From: Algoriphagus ratkowskyi
GTDB taxonomy: Bacteria > Bacteroidota > Bacteroidia > Cytophagales > Cyclobacteriaceae
Reading direction: 5' to 3'
Assembly: GCF_002150505.1 (NCBI RefSeq)
Contig: NZ_MSSV01000007.1
Span: forward strand, 62,001-126,000
Length of the DNA: 64,000 bases
Each line of letters begins with the position of its first letter. Position 1 is the stretch's first letter. The position numbers and the translations under genes are program-made. Of this stretch, positions 45,779-54,136 are shown piece by piece. Below the pieces are notes generated by a model. The model had not been told where the DNA came from. It did no database searches and was given only the letters and a program-made list of their open reading frames with translations.

Positions 45779-46942
45779 CTACTCCGTCCAGCTCATTGGA
45801 TAGTTTTCATCCACAAATTCTAGCGCATCCGTGGTAATCTGAAGTGACTTGAATGTATCCAGCATCACAGCATATTCATCCGTAGATTTTGCCCCTATGG
45901 ATTTCTCTACCGTGCCAGGATGCGGCCCATGTGGTAATCCGCCCATGTGAATGGTAAACGACCCACGATCTATCCCTTTTCTGCTCATAAACTCTCCTTC
46001 GGCGTAGTACAAAACTTCATCCGAATCAATATTGGAATGATTGTAAGGAGCAGGAATGGAAAGTGGATGATAATCAAAAAGTCTCGGCACAAAGGAGCAA
46101 ATCACAAATCCAAATGCCTGGAATGTCTGATGAACTGGAGGTGGCTGGTGAATTCTTCCTGTAATAGGTTCGAAATCATAAATCGATAGTGCATACGGAT
46201 ATAAATACCCATCCCAGCCTACAATATCTAATGGACTGTGCCCATAAGAATACTGATGAAGCATTCCCTGTTTTTTGATTTGTACTAGGTAATCACCTTG
46301 CTCCTTTTCTATATGAAGTTCATGAGGCGGACGAATATCCCGCTCACAGTATGGAGAATGCTCCAACAGCTGCCCAACTTCATTTCTATAGCGATTGACT
46401 GTCTCTATTGCTCCTTTGGACTCAATGATAAGTAACCTCAGTGGCCCTTCTTCCTCGAATTCAAATCTATAAATTGTTGTCCTTGGAATCACGATATAAT
46501 CTCCCTTGCGCACCTCCAGTTTTCCAAACTGAGAATACATGACACCTTCTCCATCATGTACATAGATTAACTCATCTCCATCTGCATTTTTGAAGTAGTA
46601 CTCCATTTTCCGCTTCCGAGGAGAGCAGATCCCCATCATCACATCAGAGTTCATCATGAGATTTCTTCTCGCATCAAGGTAATCCTCCCCAGTAAATTGT
46701 ACATCAGATGTTTTCAAATGGGTCTGATTCAATCCATGATCTGTGGCCGGCTTCCATGAAAATGGCTTAGGAATACCTATAGATTTCACTTCATTAGGAT
46801 TATGGATGTGATAAAGTATTGAGTAGATGCCTGAGAAGCCTTTGGAACTCACTACTTCTTCTTTAAAAAGACTACCATCGGGTTGACGGAACTGCGTATG
46901 TCTTTTAGGCGGGATGGTTCCCATTCTGTGATAGTATGCCAT
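45779..46942 (-). CDS. hmgA: Homogentisate 1,2-dioxygenase
   Basis: HmgA is the Fe(II) ring-cleaving enzyme of tyrosine/phenylalanine breakdown, forming maleylacetoacetate. The 387 residues begin MAYYHRMGTIPPKRHTQFRQPDG, and carry the cupin core EGVMYSQFGKLEVRKGDYIVIPRTT. Likely iron ligands are in PYNHSNIDSDEVLYY and GGLPHGPHPGT. At this length it is the shorter bacterial type rather than the 440-residue form. No other gene of the pathway is adjacent. Confidence 0.92.
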   Translation of the reverse strand: MAYYHRMGTIPPKRHTQFRQPDGSLFKEEVVSSKGFSGIYSILYHIHNPNEVKSIGIPKPFSWKPATDHGLNQTHLKTSDVQFTGEDYLDARRNLMMNSDVMMGICSPRKRKMEYYFKNADGDELIYVHDGEGVMYSQFGKLEVRKGDYIVIPRTTIYRFEFEEEGPLRLLIIESKGAIETVNRYRNEVGQLLEHSPYCERDIRPPHELHIEKEQGDYLVQIKKQGMLHQYSYGHSPLDIVGWDGYLYPYALSIYDFEPITGRIHQPPPVHQTFQAFGFVICSFVPRLFDYHPLSIPAPYNHSNIDSDEVLYYAEGEFMSRKGIDRGSFTIHMGGLPHGPHPGTVEKSIGAKSTDEYAVMLDTFKSLQITTDALEFVDENYPMSWTE

Positions 46943-47060
46943 TAGTTCTGGGTTTATTTCTTTGGTTAAATTTAATCAAACTATCAAAGGGACCTTGCTT
47001 AACTGCGAAAAATGATTGGAGGCATAAACTAGGTGGTAGTAGAAAATAGATTAATGTGAT

Positions 47061-47200
47061 TATCCGCAATGATGCCAGTTGCCTTAAATTCTTTGTTTAT
47101 CTGGTCGGAAGACCGATGACCGAAGACCGAAGTGACCTCAATTATAAATTTGAACAAATTCTAGATTGCTTTTCCCTCTTTACTGGTAGAAAATCGGATA
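47061..47200. repeat. Dispersed palindromic repeat R1, copy D
   Basis: The left end TATCCGCAATGATGCCAGT and right end TACTGGTAGAAAATCGGATA form an inverted pair. The core has CTGGTCGGAAGACCGATGAC, then CGAAGACCGAAGTGACCT. It is the same element as copies A-C, without the extra small palindrome of copy C. Confidence 0.78.
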
Positions 47201-47324
47201 TACATATAGATTAAAAAAGAAAAGCACCTGATATCATAATAAATCCAGCTTCTAGGGAATATAGAAAATAGTTGGGCCTACAAGATGTTTTTATAATTGA
47301 TATTACTATTTCTCACGAAATCGG

Positions 47325-47351
47325 CATAAAAAAAGCGGCTATTGCCGCTTT
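47325..47351 (-). terminator. Terminator of the CsbD gene
   Basis: The 8-bp stem AAAGCGGC/GCCGCTTT (47332-47339 with 47344-47351) has a 4-nt loop and is followed leftward by a long T-run. Confidence 0.85.
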
Positions 47352-47365
47352 AATTCTAATTCAAA

Positions 47366-47554
47366 TTAATCTTCAAAGAGCTCTTTTCTTATAGCATCTT
47401 CCGCTTGACCAGTTCGCTTTTGGATTTTACCTAGCAATTGATCCTCTTTGCCTTCTACATAAGTCAAATCATCATCGGTCAATTCTCCGTATTTTTCTTT
47501 AAGCTTACCTTTTAAGATATTCCAGTTTCCTTTTAATTTTAAGTTGCTTGACAT
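47366..47554 (-). CDS. CsbD-family stress protein
   Basis: The 62-residue hydrophilic protein matches the CsbD family (LKGNWNILKGKLKEKYGELTDDDLTYVEGKEDQLLGKIQKRTGQAEDAIRKEL). CsbD proteins are induced in general stress and stationary phase in many bacteria; their molecular role is unknown. Monocistronic with a strong terminator. Confidence 0.93.
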   Translation of the reverse strand: MSSNLKLKGNWNILKGKLKEKYGELTDDDLTYVEGKEDQLLGKIQKRTGQAEDAIRKELFED

Positions 47555-47624
47555 AATAGTTGTGGTTTAAATTTAAATATTAACTATCTAGTATTTTGCA
47601 AAGCAAATACCAATTAAGTCCAAG

Positions 47625-48413
47625 ATGAAGACAGCTCTCTCCTTTTCCCTTCTACTATTCTGCACAAACCTATGCGTAACTGCCCAAGAAGCCCGAATAG
47701 TCTGGTCTGATGAGTTTTCTACAGAAGGGTTGCCTGATCCGAGTAAATGGACTTACGATGTGGGAGACCATGGCTGGGGCAATCAGGAATTGGAATTTTA
47801 TTCACAAAGTGACCTTAAAAATGCCCGAATTGAAAACGGAACATTAGTTATAGAAGCACATGCTGACTCCGAATACTCCAAGGGATATACCTCAGCAAGA
47901 TTACTCACGAAAGGAAATGCAGCTTGGAAATATGGCTACATAGAAGTCAAGGCCAAATTACCTCATGGCATAGGTACTTGGCCAGCAATCTGGATGCTTC
48001 CCGAAGAAAACCTTTATGGCGGCTGGCCAAAAAATGGGGAAATAGATATAATGGAACATGTAGGCTATGATCCTGGAAAAGTTCATGGTACTGTCCATAC
48101 CGAAGCATTCAACCATAGCATCGGTACACAAATAGGAGGATTTCAACTAGTACCTGATTTCAATACTGAATTCCATACCTATGCCATCAATTGGACTGAA
48201 GAGAAAATTGATTTCATTATCGACGGAAGCATTTATTTTACTTTTGAAAACAGCGGGAATGACTATAAAGAATGGCCATTTTATCAGCCTTTTCATTTGA
48301 TTTTAAACATTGCAGTCGGTGGCGGATGGGGTGGCGTACAAGGAGTTGCCACTGACATTTGGCCTCAGCGCATGGAGGTAGACTATGTCCGTGTCTATGA
48401 CAAAAAACCTTAA
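47625..48413 (+). CDS. Secreted GH16 endo-beta-glucanase (laminarinase-like)
   Basis: The 262-residue protein has a signal peptide ending at CVTAQ and a single GH16 jelly-roll domain. The catalytic signature GEIDIMEHVG places the nucleophile at E139, the assisting D141 and the acid/base at E144. Other family blocks are WSDEFSTEGLPDPSKWTYD, GTWPAIWMLPE, FHTYAINWTEEKIDFIIDG and WPFYQPFHLILNIAVGGGWGG. This pattern fits beta-1,3 or beta-1,3-1,4-glucan hydrolysis such as laminarin. It has no carbohydrate-binding or sorting domain and no SusC/D neighbours. Confidence 0.93.
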   Translation: MKTALSFSLLLFCTNLCVTAQEARIVWSDEFSTEGLPDPSKWTYDVGDHGWGNQELEFYSQSDLKNARIENGTLVIEAHADSEYSKGYTSARLLTKGNAAWKYGYIEVKAKLPHGIGTWPAIWMLPEENLYGGWPKNGEIDIMEHVGYDPGKVHGTVHTEAFNHSIGTQIGGFQLVPDFNTEFHTYAINWTEEKIDFIIDGSIYFTFENSGNDYKEWPFYQPFHLILNIAVGGGWGGVQGVATDIWPQRMEVDYVRVYDKKP

Positions 48414-48543
48414 TTAGGTTGTTTAAATTAGAATTATAGAGCTTTTATAAATAAAACATCCTTCTCCTCTTGGTTTAAAAAATTTGGGAAGTCTTTCTAA
48501 TATCCCTAAACTAAGATCTGAAACACCTTACAACTGAATAAAA

Positions 48544-49185
48544 ATGAGAAATATTATTTTTAAAAAAAGGAAAATTACAGCACTTGTAGTTATTGGTTTA
48601 TTAATGCTTTTGATGTATGGAACAAACCTAACTGAACGTCAAGCATTCAAAAATATTAGTAACACGTTCACAGAAGTCTATAATGATCGCTTGGTGGTGG
48701 AAGGGTATATCTTCAGGATTTCGGAAAATCTTTTTCGAATTCAAAAACTAGTTGATCATTGTGACAACAACTTTGATTATTCGAATGTGGTAGATAAAAT
48801 CGCTGAACACGAAAGGAACATTTTAGGAATAGTGGATGCATTTGAGAAAACTAACCTCACAGAAAATGAAGAGCAATATTTGACTGATTTCAGAAACATT
48901 ATTGAAAATGATCTTCAAATAGAAAACTATAGCTTAATCTTTTCAGATTCTTCTGGCATTAATTTGAGTCAAGTACAACTCTATGATGATAAGATCAGCA
49001 AAGCTCAGCAAGACCTCGATAATTTGAGTAAAATCCAGTTAGAAGAAGGTGAAAAACTTATTAACAAAGCCAACATCATCATCAACAGATCACAGATTTG
49101 GTCTCAATTCGAAGTTGCATTATTGATCATTTTAGCGCTCACGTTATATCTGACGTTATTTAGAAATAAAGAAACTATTTCTTAA
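48544..49185 (+). CDS. Membrane protein with four-helix-bundle (MCP-type) sensor domain
   Basis: The 213 residues have a membrane helix at about 11-27, a long polar all-helical region (30-190; FKNISNTFTEVYNDRLVVEGYIFRISENLFRIQKLVD) and a second membrane helix at about 192-207 followed by a very short tail. The layout is that of the periplasmic four-helix bundle of chemoreceptors and kinases, but no HAMP, kinase or signalling domain follows. It may signal through a partner or be the remnant sensor of a larger protein; no partner gene is adjacent. Confidence 0.7.
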   Translation: MRNIIFKKRKITALVVIGLLMLLMYGTNLTERQAFKNISNTFTEVYNDRLVVEGYIFRISENLFRIQKLVDHCDNNFDYSNVVDKIAEHERNILGIVDAFEKTNLTENEEQYLTDFRNIIENDLQIENYSLIFSDSSGINLSQVQLYDDKISKAQQDLDNLSKIQLEEGEKLINKANIIINRSQIWSQFEVALLIILALTLYLTLFRNKETIS

Positions 49186-49489
49186 CGAAAGCTTTCAATG
49201 GGATGAGGTAAATAGGATTTTTCGCTCAAATGTCTATAAGTTTTATTCGAAGAAATCGAGTTTGGTGTGCTACGAAATACTTCATCCGTATTGATACAAC
49301 TGATTTCTTAAATCTTTATACTGAACCCACCGATTCTATGGAGTGCCAAGTTCGTGAACATCACTTGCTTAATTTCTGACCTCTTTATTATTAATAAGTA
49401 AAACTGGCTAGAGAATCTTTCTATGTAAAGGTTCATAAATAGAAAAGCCTGCTCCGATGAGCAGGCTTTATTTATAGAGTTTTAATAGT
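49186..49489. other. Convergent spacer
   Basis: This 304-bp AT-rich spacer ends with the terminator of the GMC-oxidoreductase arm. No gene or repeat was recognised before it. Confidence 0.45.
49443..49468 (-). terminator. Terminator of the leftward sugar-oxidation arm
   Basis: The 10-bp stem AAGCCTGCTC/GAGCAGGCTT (49445-49454 with 49459-49468) has a 4-nt loop, with T residues leftward (complement of AAAA at 49443-49446). Confidence 0.8.
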
Positions 49490-50047
49490 TTAAGCGTATG
49501 CTTTGTCGCCCGAATTGTATGGAATACATGCATCAAATCTCCCTGGAGTTTCCACGTATTTCAATGCTTGTGTAGATCCAATTTCAGAAGAGAAATAACC
49601 TAACACAGTCAAATCGCGGAGCATATTAATCACTTGTGGACTTCTATCTTCCCCTCTACCTTTGAACTCCTCATACATTCCATTCAAATAAGCTAATCTT
49701 TCCTCTGCAGGTGCGCCTACAAAATCTTTTCCATTGGCAGCTTTGAAGTCTTTACCCAACTTATTCACTCCATCGACGAATGCTTTTTGGCTTTCGCCGT
49801 CATAGGTGTCTTTGACCATCATCGCCATAAATGACCCTATACCGGCTGCTTTAGCGCCAGGAGTATCTGTATCAGGAATTATAGTGTCTCCTAATTCATC
49901 TAAGAAAGCAATATCGTTTGGATCAAAATCCAATCCTTCAATTTGGTTTTCAGGAGTACAACCTGTCATGATCGCCGTAGCGCCGATCATAGTCCCTCCC
50001 ATCATTACCATAACGCTTTTCAAAGCGTCTCTTCTATTCATAGTCAT
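49490..50047 (-). CDS. Gluconate 2-dehydrogenase subunit 3-family protein (small subunit of a GMC dehydrogenase)
   Basis: The 185 residues begin MNRRDALKSVMVMMGG, a twin-arginine-like signal, with a lipobox-like TGC at about residue 29. The rest matches the small-subunit family (FLDELGDTIIPDTDTPGAKAAGIGSFMAMMVKDTY). In FAD-dependent gluconate, fructose and glucoside dehydrogenases this subunit escorts the signal-less GMC subunit through the Tat system and stabilises it. It lies 17 bp downstream of the GMC gene and is the last gene of the leftward arm. Confidence 0.9.
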   Translation of the reverse strand: MTMNRRDALKSVMVMMGGTMIGATAIMTGCTPENQIEGLDFDPNDIAFLDELGDTIIPDTDTPGAKAAGIGSFMAMMVKDTYDGESQKAFVDGVNKLGKDFKAANGKDFVGAPAEERLAYLNGMYEEFKGRGEDRSPQVINMLRDLTVLGYFSSEIGSTQALKYVETPGRFDACIPYNSGDKAYA

Positions 50048-50064
50048 AGTATTGTCTTTTAGGA

Positions 50065-51744
50065 TTAGAGATTTTGCTTATTCAATTCATTCACTGCGAA
50101 AGCTGCCGCTCTTGCCGTCAATGCCATATAGGTAAGTGAAGGATTGACCGCTGCTGCTGAGGTCATGCATGCACCGTCAGTCACGAACACGTTTTTTGCT
50201 TCCCACACTTGGTTATTTCCATTCAAAACAGACGTTTTAGGATCGCGTCCCATTCTTGCAGTTCCCATTTCATGAATTCCCTGTCCGAAGGTATAGCCAG
50301 CGTCATACTCTTGAACATCTTTAAATCCTGCCACTTCAAGCATTTCGGCAGCATCAGACATCATGTCTTTACGCATTTTTAGCTCATTCTCTTTGATTTC
50401 TGCGTTCATCACCAATGCCTGCATGCCCCACTTATCTTTTACTGTATCACTAAGCTTTATTGTGTTTTCATGATAAGGAAGAATCTCTCCAAAAGCGGTA
50501 ATACCCATAGACCAAGGGCCTGGCTGAGTTAAAGCTTCTTTCATCGGAGCACCAAAATTCAATTCTGCAACATCTCGAGACCAGCCACTTCGACTAGCTC
50601 CACCTTGATATCCAAAACCTCGCAGGTAATCTCTCTTATCACCTTGTACGTTTTGGAATCTTGGTATATATAGTCCCGTTGGTCTTCGACCAAAGTAATA
50701 TTTATCTTCATATCCTTCCATTGATCCTCTTGCTCCAAGACGGAAATGGTGATCCATGACGTTGTGTCCAAGTTCTCCTGAGCTACTGCCCAGTCCACCT
50801 GGCCAAACATCCGTAGCAGATCTCATTAGGATAGCAGTAGAATGGAATGCTGATGCACATAGAAATACAATTTTCGCATCGTATTCTATGGTTTGGTTAG
50901 TTTCTGCATCTAATACTTCGACGCCCGTAGCTTTCTTCTTGTCTTTGTCATAAATCAATTTAGTGACAATAGACCAAGGTCTAAGCGTAAGATTACCCGT
51001 AGCTCTCGCTGCAGGCAAAGTGGAAGATTGCGTACTAAAATATCCGCCAAATGGGCAGCCCAATGAGCACTTATTTCTGTATTGACATCCAGGTCTGCCA
51101 GGAAGTGGTTGTGTAATATTAGCAGGACGACCGATCGTCCAAGTTCTTGCTCCTTTATAATACTCCTTTATTTTGGCTGCGCCATCTTCCTCAACACAGT
51201 TCATTGGCATAGGTGGCATAAATTCACCGTCTGGCAGTACTTCCAAGCCATCTTTTGAACCCGACACACCTATAAATTTTTCTACATAAGAATACCAAGG
51301 AGCGATATCCTTGTATCGTATTGGCCAATCGACTGCTACGTCTTCTTTTACATTTCCTTCAAAATCAATATCAGACCATCTGTAAGACTGTCTGCCCCAT
51401 AGAAGCGAACGCCCACCTACTTGATAGCCTCTGAACCATGTAAATGGTTTTTCTTCTACATAAGGAGAATCATCTTCATGTGCCCACCAGTCTAGGTTCA
51501 ACTCATTCAGCACATAATCTCTTCTCAGGTTTGGGTGATTTTCTAATTGCTCTTGTGTCCTTCTACCACGATGAGGCACTTCCCATGGAGGGGTAGTAGC
51601 AGTTTTGTAATCTTTGACGTGCTCTACCATTGGTCCTCTTTCGAGCATCAATACTTTTAGTCCTTTTTCTGTTAATTCTTTGGCAGCCCATCCGCCACTT
51701 ATTCCTGACCCAACTACAATTGCGTCATATGATTCATTTGCCAT
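50065..51744 (-). CDS. GMC-family FAD sugar dehydrogenase (probable glycoside 3-dehydrogenase)
   Basis: The 559-residue flavoprotein has the FAD-binding VVGSGISGGWAA near residues 10-21, WFRGYQVGGRSLLWGRQSYR, and the C-terminal catalytic pair His (GIHEMGTARMG) and Asn (AAVNPSLTY). Cysteines C220, C226 and C230 (C-x5-C-x3-C) resemble the [3Fe-4S]-binding cysteines of FAD glucose dehydrogenases. There is no signal peptide; export would use the Tat signal of the adjacent small subunit. The nearby DUF1080, Gfo/Idh and cytochrome c genes suggest oxidation of glycosides at C3 with electrons passed to cytochrome c. The substrate is not known. Confidence 0.9.
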   Translation of the reverse strand: MANESYDAIVVGSGISGGWAAKELTEKGLKVLMLERGPMVEHVKDYKTATTPPWEVPHRGRRTQEQLENHPNLRRDYVLNELNLDWWAHEDDSPYVEEKPFTWFRGYQVGGRSLLWGRQSYRWSDIDFEGNVKEDVAVDWPIRYKDIAPWYSYVEKFIGVSGSKDGLEVLPDGEFMPPMPMNCVEEDGAAKIKEYYKGARTWTIGRPANITQPLPGRPGCQYRNKCSLGCPFGGYFSTQSSTLPAARATGNLTLRPWSIVTKLIYDKDKKKATGVEVLDAETNQTIEYDAKIVFLCASAFHSTAILMRSATDVWPGGLGSSSGELGHNVMDHHFRLGARGSMEGYEDKYYFGRRPTGLYIPRFQNVQGDKRDYLRGFGYQGGASRSGWSRDVAELNFGAPMKEALTQPGPWSMGITAFGEILPYHENTIKLSDTVKDKWGMQALVMNAEIKENELKMRKDMMSDAAEMLEVAGFKDVQEYDAGYTFGQGIHEMGTARMGRDPKTSVLNGNNQVWEAKNVFVTDGACMTSAAAVNPSLTYMALTARAAAFAVNELNKQNL

Positions 51745-51770
51745 AGTTATGGTTATTAAATTGTCAATTC

Positions 51771-52649
51771 TTAGATATCACACTCCTGCACACCTTGTGC
51801 TAGAGCTGCCATTTTATCTTCTGATTTCGGTATAAATTCATGAGAAACATATCCTTTAAACCCTGTTGCGAGAATAGCTCTCATCACTGCCGGGTAGTAT
51901 ATTTCTTGTGTATCATCTAGTTCATTTCTTCCTGGATTACCTGCTGTGTGGTAATGCCCAAAATACTGATGGTTGTCCTGAATACTTCTGATGAGGTCAC
52001 CTTCATCGATCTGCATGTGGTAGATGTCGTAAAGCAACTTGAAATTCTCGCTACCGAGGCGCTTACAAAGTTCTATTCCGAAAGCAGATTTATCACACAA
52101 ATAATCTGGATGGTTTATCCTACTGTTGAGTAACTCCATCTGGATTATCACCCCATGTTTTTCTGCAATGGGAATAATTTTCTCCAGACCAGCTACACAG
52201 TTTTTCAGTCCAGTTTCATCATCCATACCTCTTCTATTGCCAGAGAAACATATCAGATTCTTGTATCCCGCTTCAGCTACTTTTGGGATCATCTCCGTAT
52301 AGTTCTTAAGCAATTGCTCATGGTACTGTACTTCACCGAAGCCTTCAGTAAGACTGATCTCAGCACCATTACACATGGATGAATCTAGTCCGTGTTTTTT
52401 CAGAATATGCCAATTACTTGGGCCAATTAAATCTACTCCTTTAATACCAATTTTCTTTACTTCCACGCAAAAGTCCTCAAGGCTATATTGGCGAAAACAC
52501 CAATGGCAAACGCCGTGATTGATATTCCCTTTCAGTGCAAAGGGTTTTTCTTGCTTAATTTCAAATGAAGACAGGGAGCTGAGAGCTGCACCACCAAGCA
52601 GAACTTTTTTGAAAGATTCTCTTCTTCCGTTACTAATAGGTTTGATCAT
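51771..52649 (-). CDS. Exported TIM-barrel sugar isomerase/epimerase (hydroxypyruvate-isomerase-like)
   Basis: The 292 residues start with GRRESFKKVLLGGAALSSLSSF, a probable twin-arginine signal. They continue as an AP-endonuclease-2-type barrel: GVCHWCFRQYSLEDFCVEVKKIGIKGVDLIGPSNW, NLICFSGNRRG, and the metal-site segments QMELLNS, LLYDIYHMQIDEGD, FGHYHTAGNPGRNE and GYVSHEFIPK. The closest named type is hydroxypyruvate isomerase, but export and context point to a sugar or keto-sugar substrate. It is 8 bp from the upstream permease gene. Confidence 0.85.
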   Translation of the reverse strand: MIKPISNGRRESFKKVLLGGAALSSLSSFEIKQEKPFALKGNINHGVCHWCFRQYSLEDFCVEVKKIGIKGVDLIGPSNWHILKKHGLDSSMCNGAEISLTEGFGEVQYHEQLLKNYTEMIPKVAEAGYKNLICFSGNRRGMDDETGLKNCVAGLEKIIPIAEKHGVIIQMELLNSRINHPDYLCDKSAFGIELCKRLGSENFKLLYDIYHMQIDEGDLIRSIQDNHQYFGHYHTAGNPGRNELDDTQEIYYPAVMRAILATGFKGYVSHEFIPKSEDKMAALAQGVQECDI

Positions 52650-52656
52650 TAGGGGT

Positions 52657-53883
52657 TTATTGAGATGAATTTATTTGCTCTTTTTTGAAAAGAGCCATGA
52701 AAAGTAACAAAACCAATACAGAAATACCAGAAGGAATCAACCAAATTGATTTCCAAATATGCGCACCACTTTCCAAAACATAGAAATTTGATATCATTCC
52801 TGCTGCCCAAAAGCCAATTAGCATACCTACGCCATAGGTTGCTAAAGTAATTAAACCCTGAGCTGATGACTTATATTTTGCTCCGGCATGTGCATCCGTA
52901 TAAATCTGTCCACTTACAAAGAAGAAATCGTAACAAACGCCATGTAAGGCTATTCCTAAAAGCAACATCCATACGCCTTCATTTCCATCTCCATAAGCAA
53001 ATAATAGGTAACGTACCGCCCATGCGAGCATAGCTACAATCAAGGTTTTTTTAATCCCAAATCTAATAAAGAATATAGGCAGAGCGAGCATAAAAACCAC
53101 TTCCGAAACCTGGCCCATTGCCATTTTTCCTGTGGAATTAGGTAATCCAATCTCAGTGAGGAATGGACTTGTATTTTGATAATAAAAGGCGAGAGGAATA
53201 CAAATCAAAATAGAGGAAACGAAGAAAACCGCATAATTCTTATGCTTGAGCATTCCTAAAGCATCCAATCCAAGAACTTCAGAAAGCTTGAAACCTTCTA
53301 CAGATCTGGCTTGAGGTGGAGTATGTGGTAGTGCAAAACTGAACAGACCAAGAGCCAGTGAACTGACTGCTGCCATCAGCCAAGTATTTCTGAGCAGACC
53401 TTCTTTCAATCCTTCTGCACTGTCCCATGACAAAAAACTGATCAATAATCCAGCGACTACCCATCCAATTGTTCCCCATACGCGAATTTTGGAGAATTCT
53501 TTGGCAGGGTCCTTCATCTGATTAAAAGAGATAGAGTTCACCAGTGCGAGTGTAGGCATGAATAAAATCATGTAGATAAGAAGAATGGGGAAAAACCCAG
53601 AGAAATCCGTGGATGTATAAAGGAAATACATTAATCCCGCTCCAATCAAGTGTATTACACCCAATATTCTCTGTGCATGAAAATACCGATCGGCAATCAT
53701 TCCGACTATGAATGGCGCAATGATAGCTCCGAAAGATTGTGTGGAAAATGCGAGCGAGATTTCCTGATCTTTTGCTAGAAGATTTGAGCCCAGAAATGTC
53801 CCCAAAGTCACAAACCAGGAGCTCCAGATAAAAAACTCCAAAAACATCATCAGAGAAAGACGAAACTTGGTATTGAAAGGCAT
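52657..53883 (-). CDS. MFS permease of the nucleoside:H+ symporter (NupG) family
   Basis: The 408-residue protein has about 12 membrane helices and the family N-terminus (RLSLMMFLEFFIWSSWFVTLGTFLG), IIAPFIVGMIADRYFHAQRILG, KIRVWGTIGWVVAGLLISF and HGVCYDFFFVSGQIYTDAHA. NupG relatives carry nucleosides, but Bacteroidota members often sit in sugar clusters, as here. It leads the leftward arm and likely imports the product of the periplasmic reactions. Confidence 0.88.
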   Translation of the reverse strand: MPFNTKFRLSLMMFLEFFIWSSWFVTLGTFLGSNLLAKDQEISLAFSTQSFGAIIAPFIVGMIADRYFHAQRILGVIHLIGAGLMYFLYTSTDFSGFFPILLIYMILFMPTLALVNSISFNQMKDPAKEFSKIRVWGTIGWVVAGLLISFLSWDSAEGLKEGLLRNTWLMAAVSSLALGLFSFALPHTPPQARSVEGFKLSEVLGLDALGMLKHKNYAVFFVSSILICIPLAFYYQNTSPFLTEIGLPNSTGKMAMGQVSEVVFMLALPIFFIRFGIKKTLIVAMLAWAVRYLLFAYGDGNEGVWMLLLGIALHGVCYDFFFVSGQIYTDAHAGAKYKSSAQGLITLATYGVGMLIGFWAAGMISNFYVLESGAHIWKSIWLIPSGISVLVLLLFMALFKKEQINSSQ

Positions 53884-54023
53884 AAAATTAAAAAGGGATT
53901 AGGTAAGTGTCATTTTTAAAGAGATCGCCAAAGTTTAAAGTCTAGCCAATTTGACTTATTTTAGGCAGTTCAATTGAGTTCCAAGGAAAGGCTTATTAAT
54001 AGAATACAAATAGCCATTCATAC

Positions 54024-54045
54024 CTTGATAGCGCTATCGATCAAG
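54024..54045. promoter_or_regulatory. Candidate operator in the divergent control region
   Basis: The perfect 12-bp palindrome GATAGCGCTATC (54027-54038) lies within outer arms CTTGAT and ATCAAG (54024-54029 and 54040-54045). It is placed between the two divergent arms of the sugar cluster (53884-54136), where one regulator could control both. No regulator gene lies inside the cluster. The rest of the 253-bp region is AT-rich; no TAnnTTTG box was found. Confidence 0.4.
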
Positions 54046-54136
54046 TATTCTATCAATTCGATCTAATAGCACAGGTTTTTCTAATCAGAATCAATTATTT
54101 CAAGCATTTAATCCTGAATATAAAGTCTTTTATCAA

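Larger units (their letters stand above)
46943..47365. other. Gene-free region between hmgA and csbD
   Basis: These 423 bp contain repeat R1 copy D (47061-47200) and the terminator of the CsbD gene (47325-47351). The rest is AT-rich without an ORF. Confidence 0.5.
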
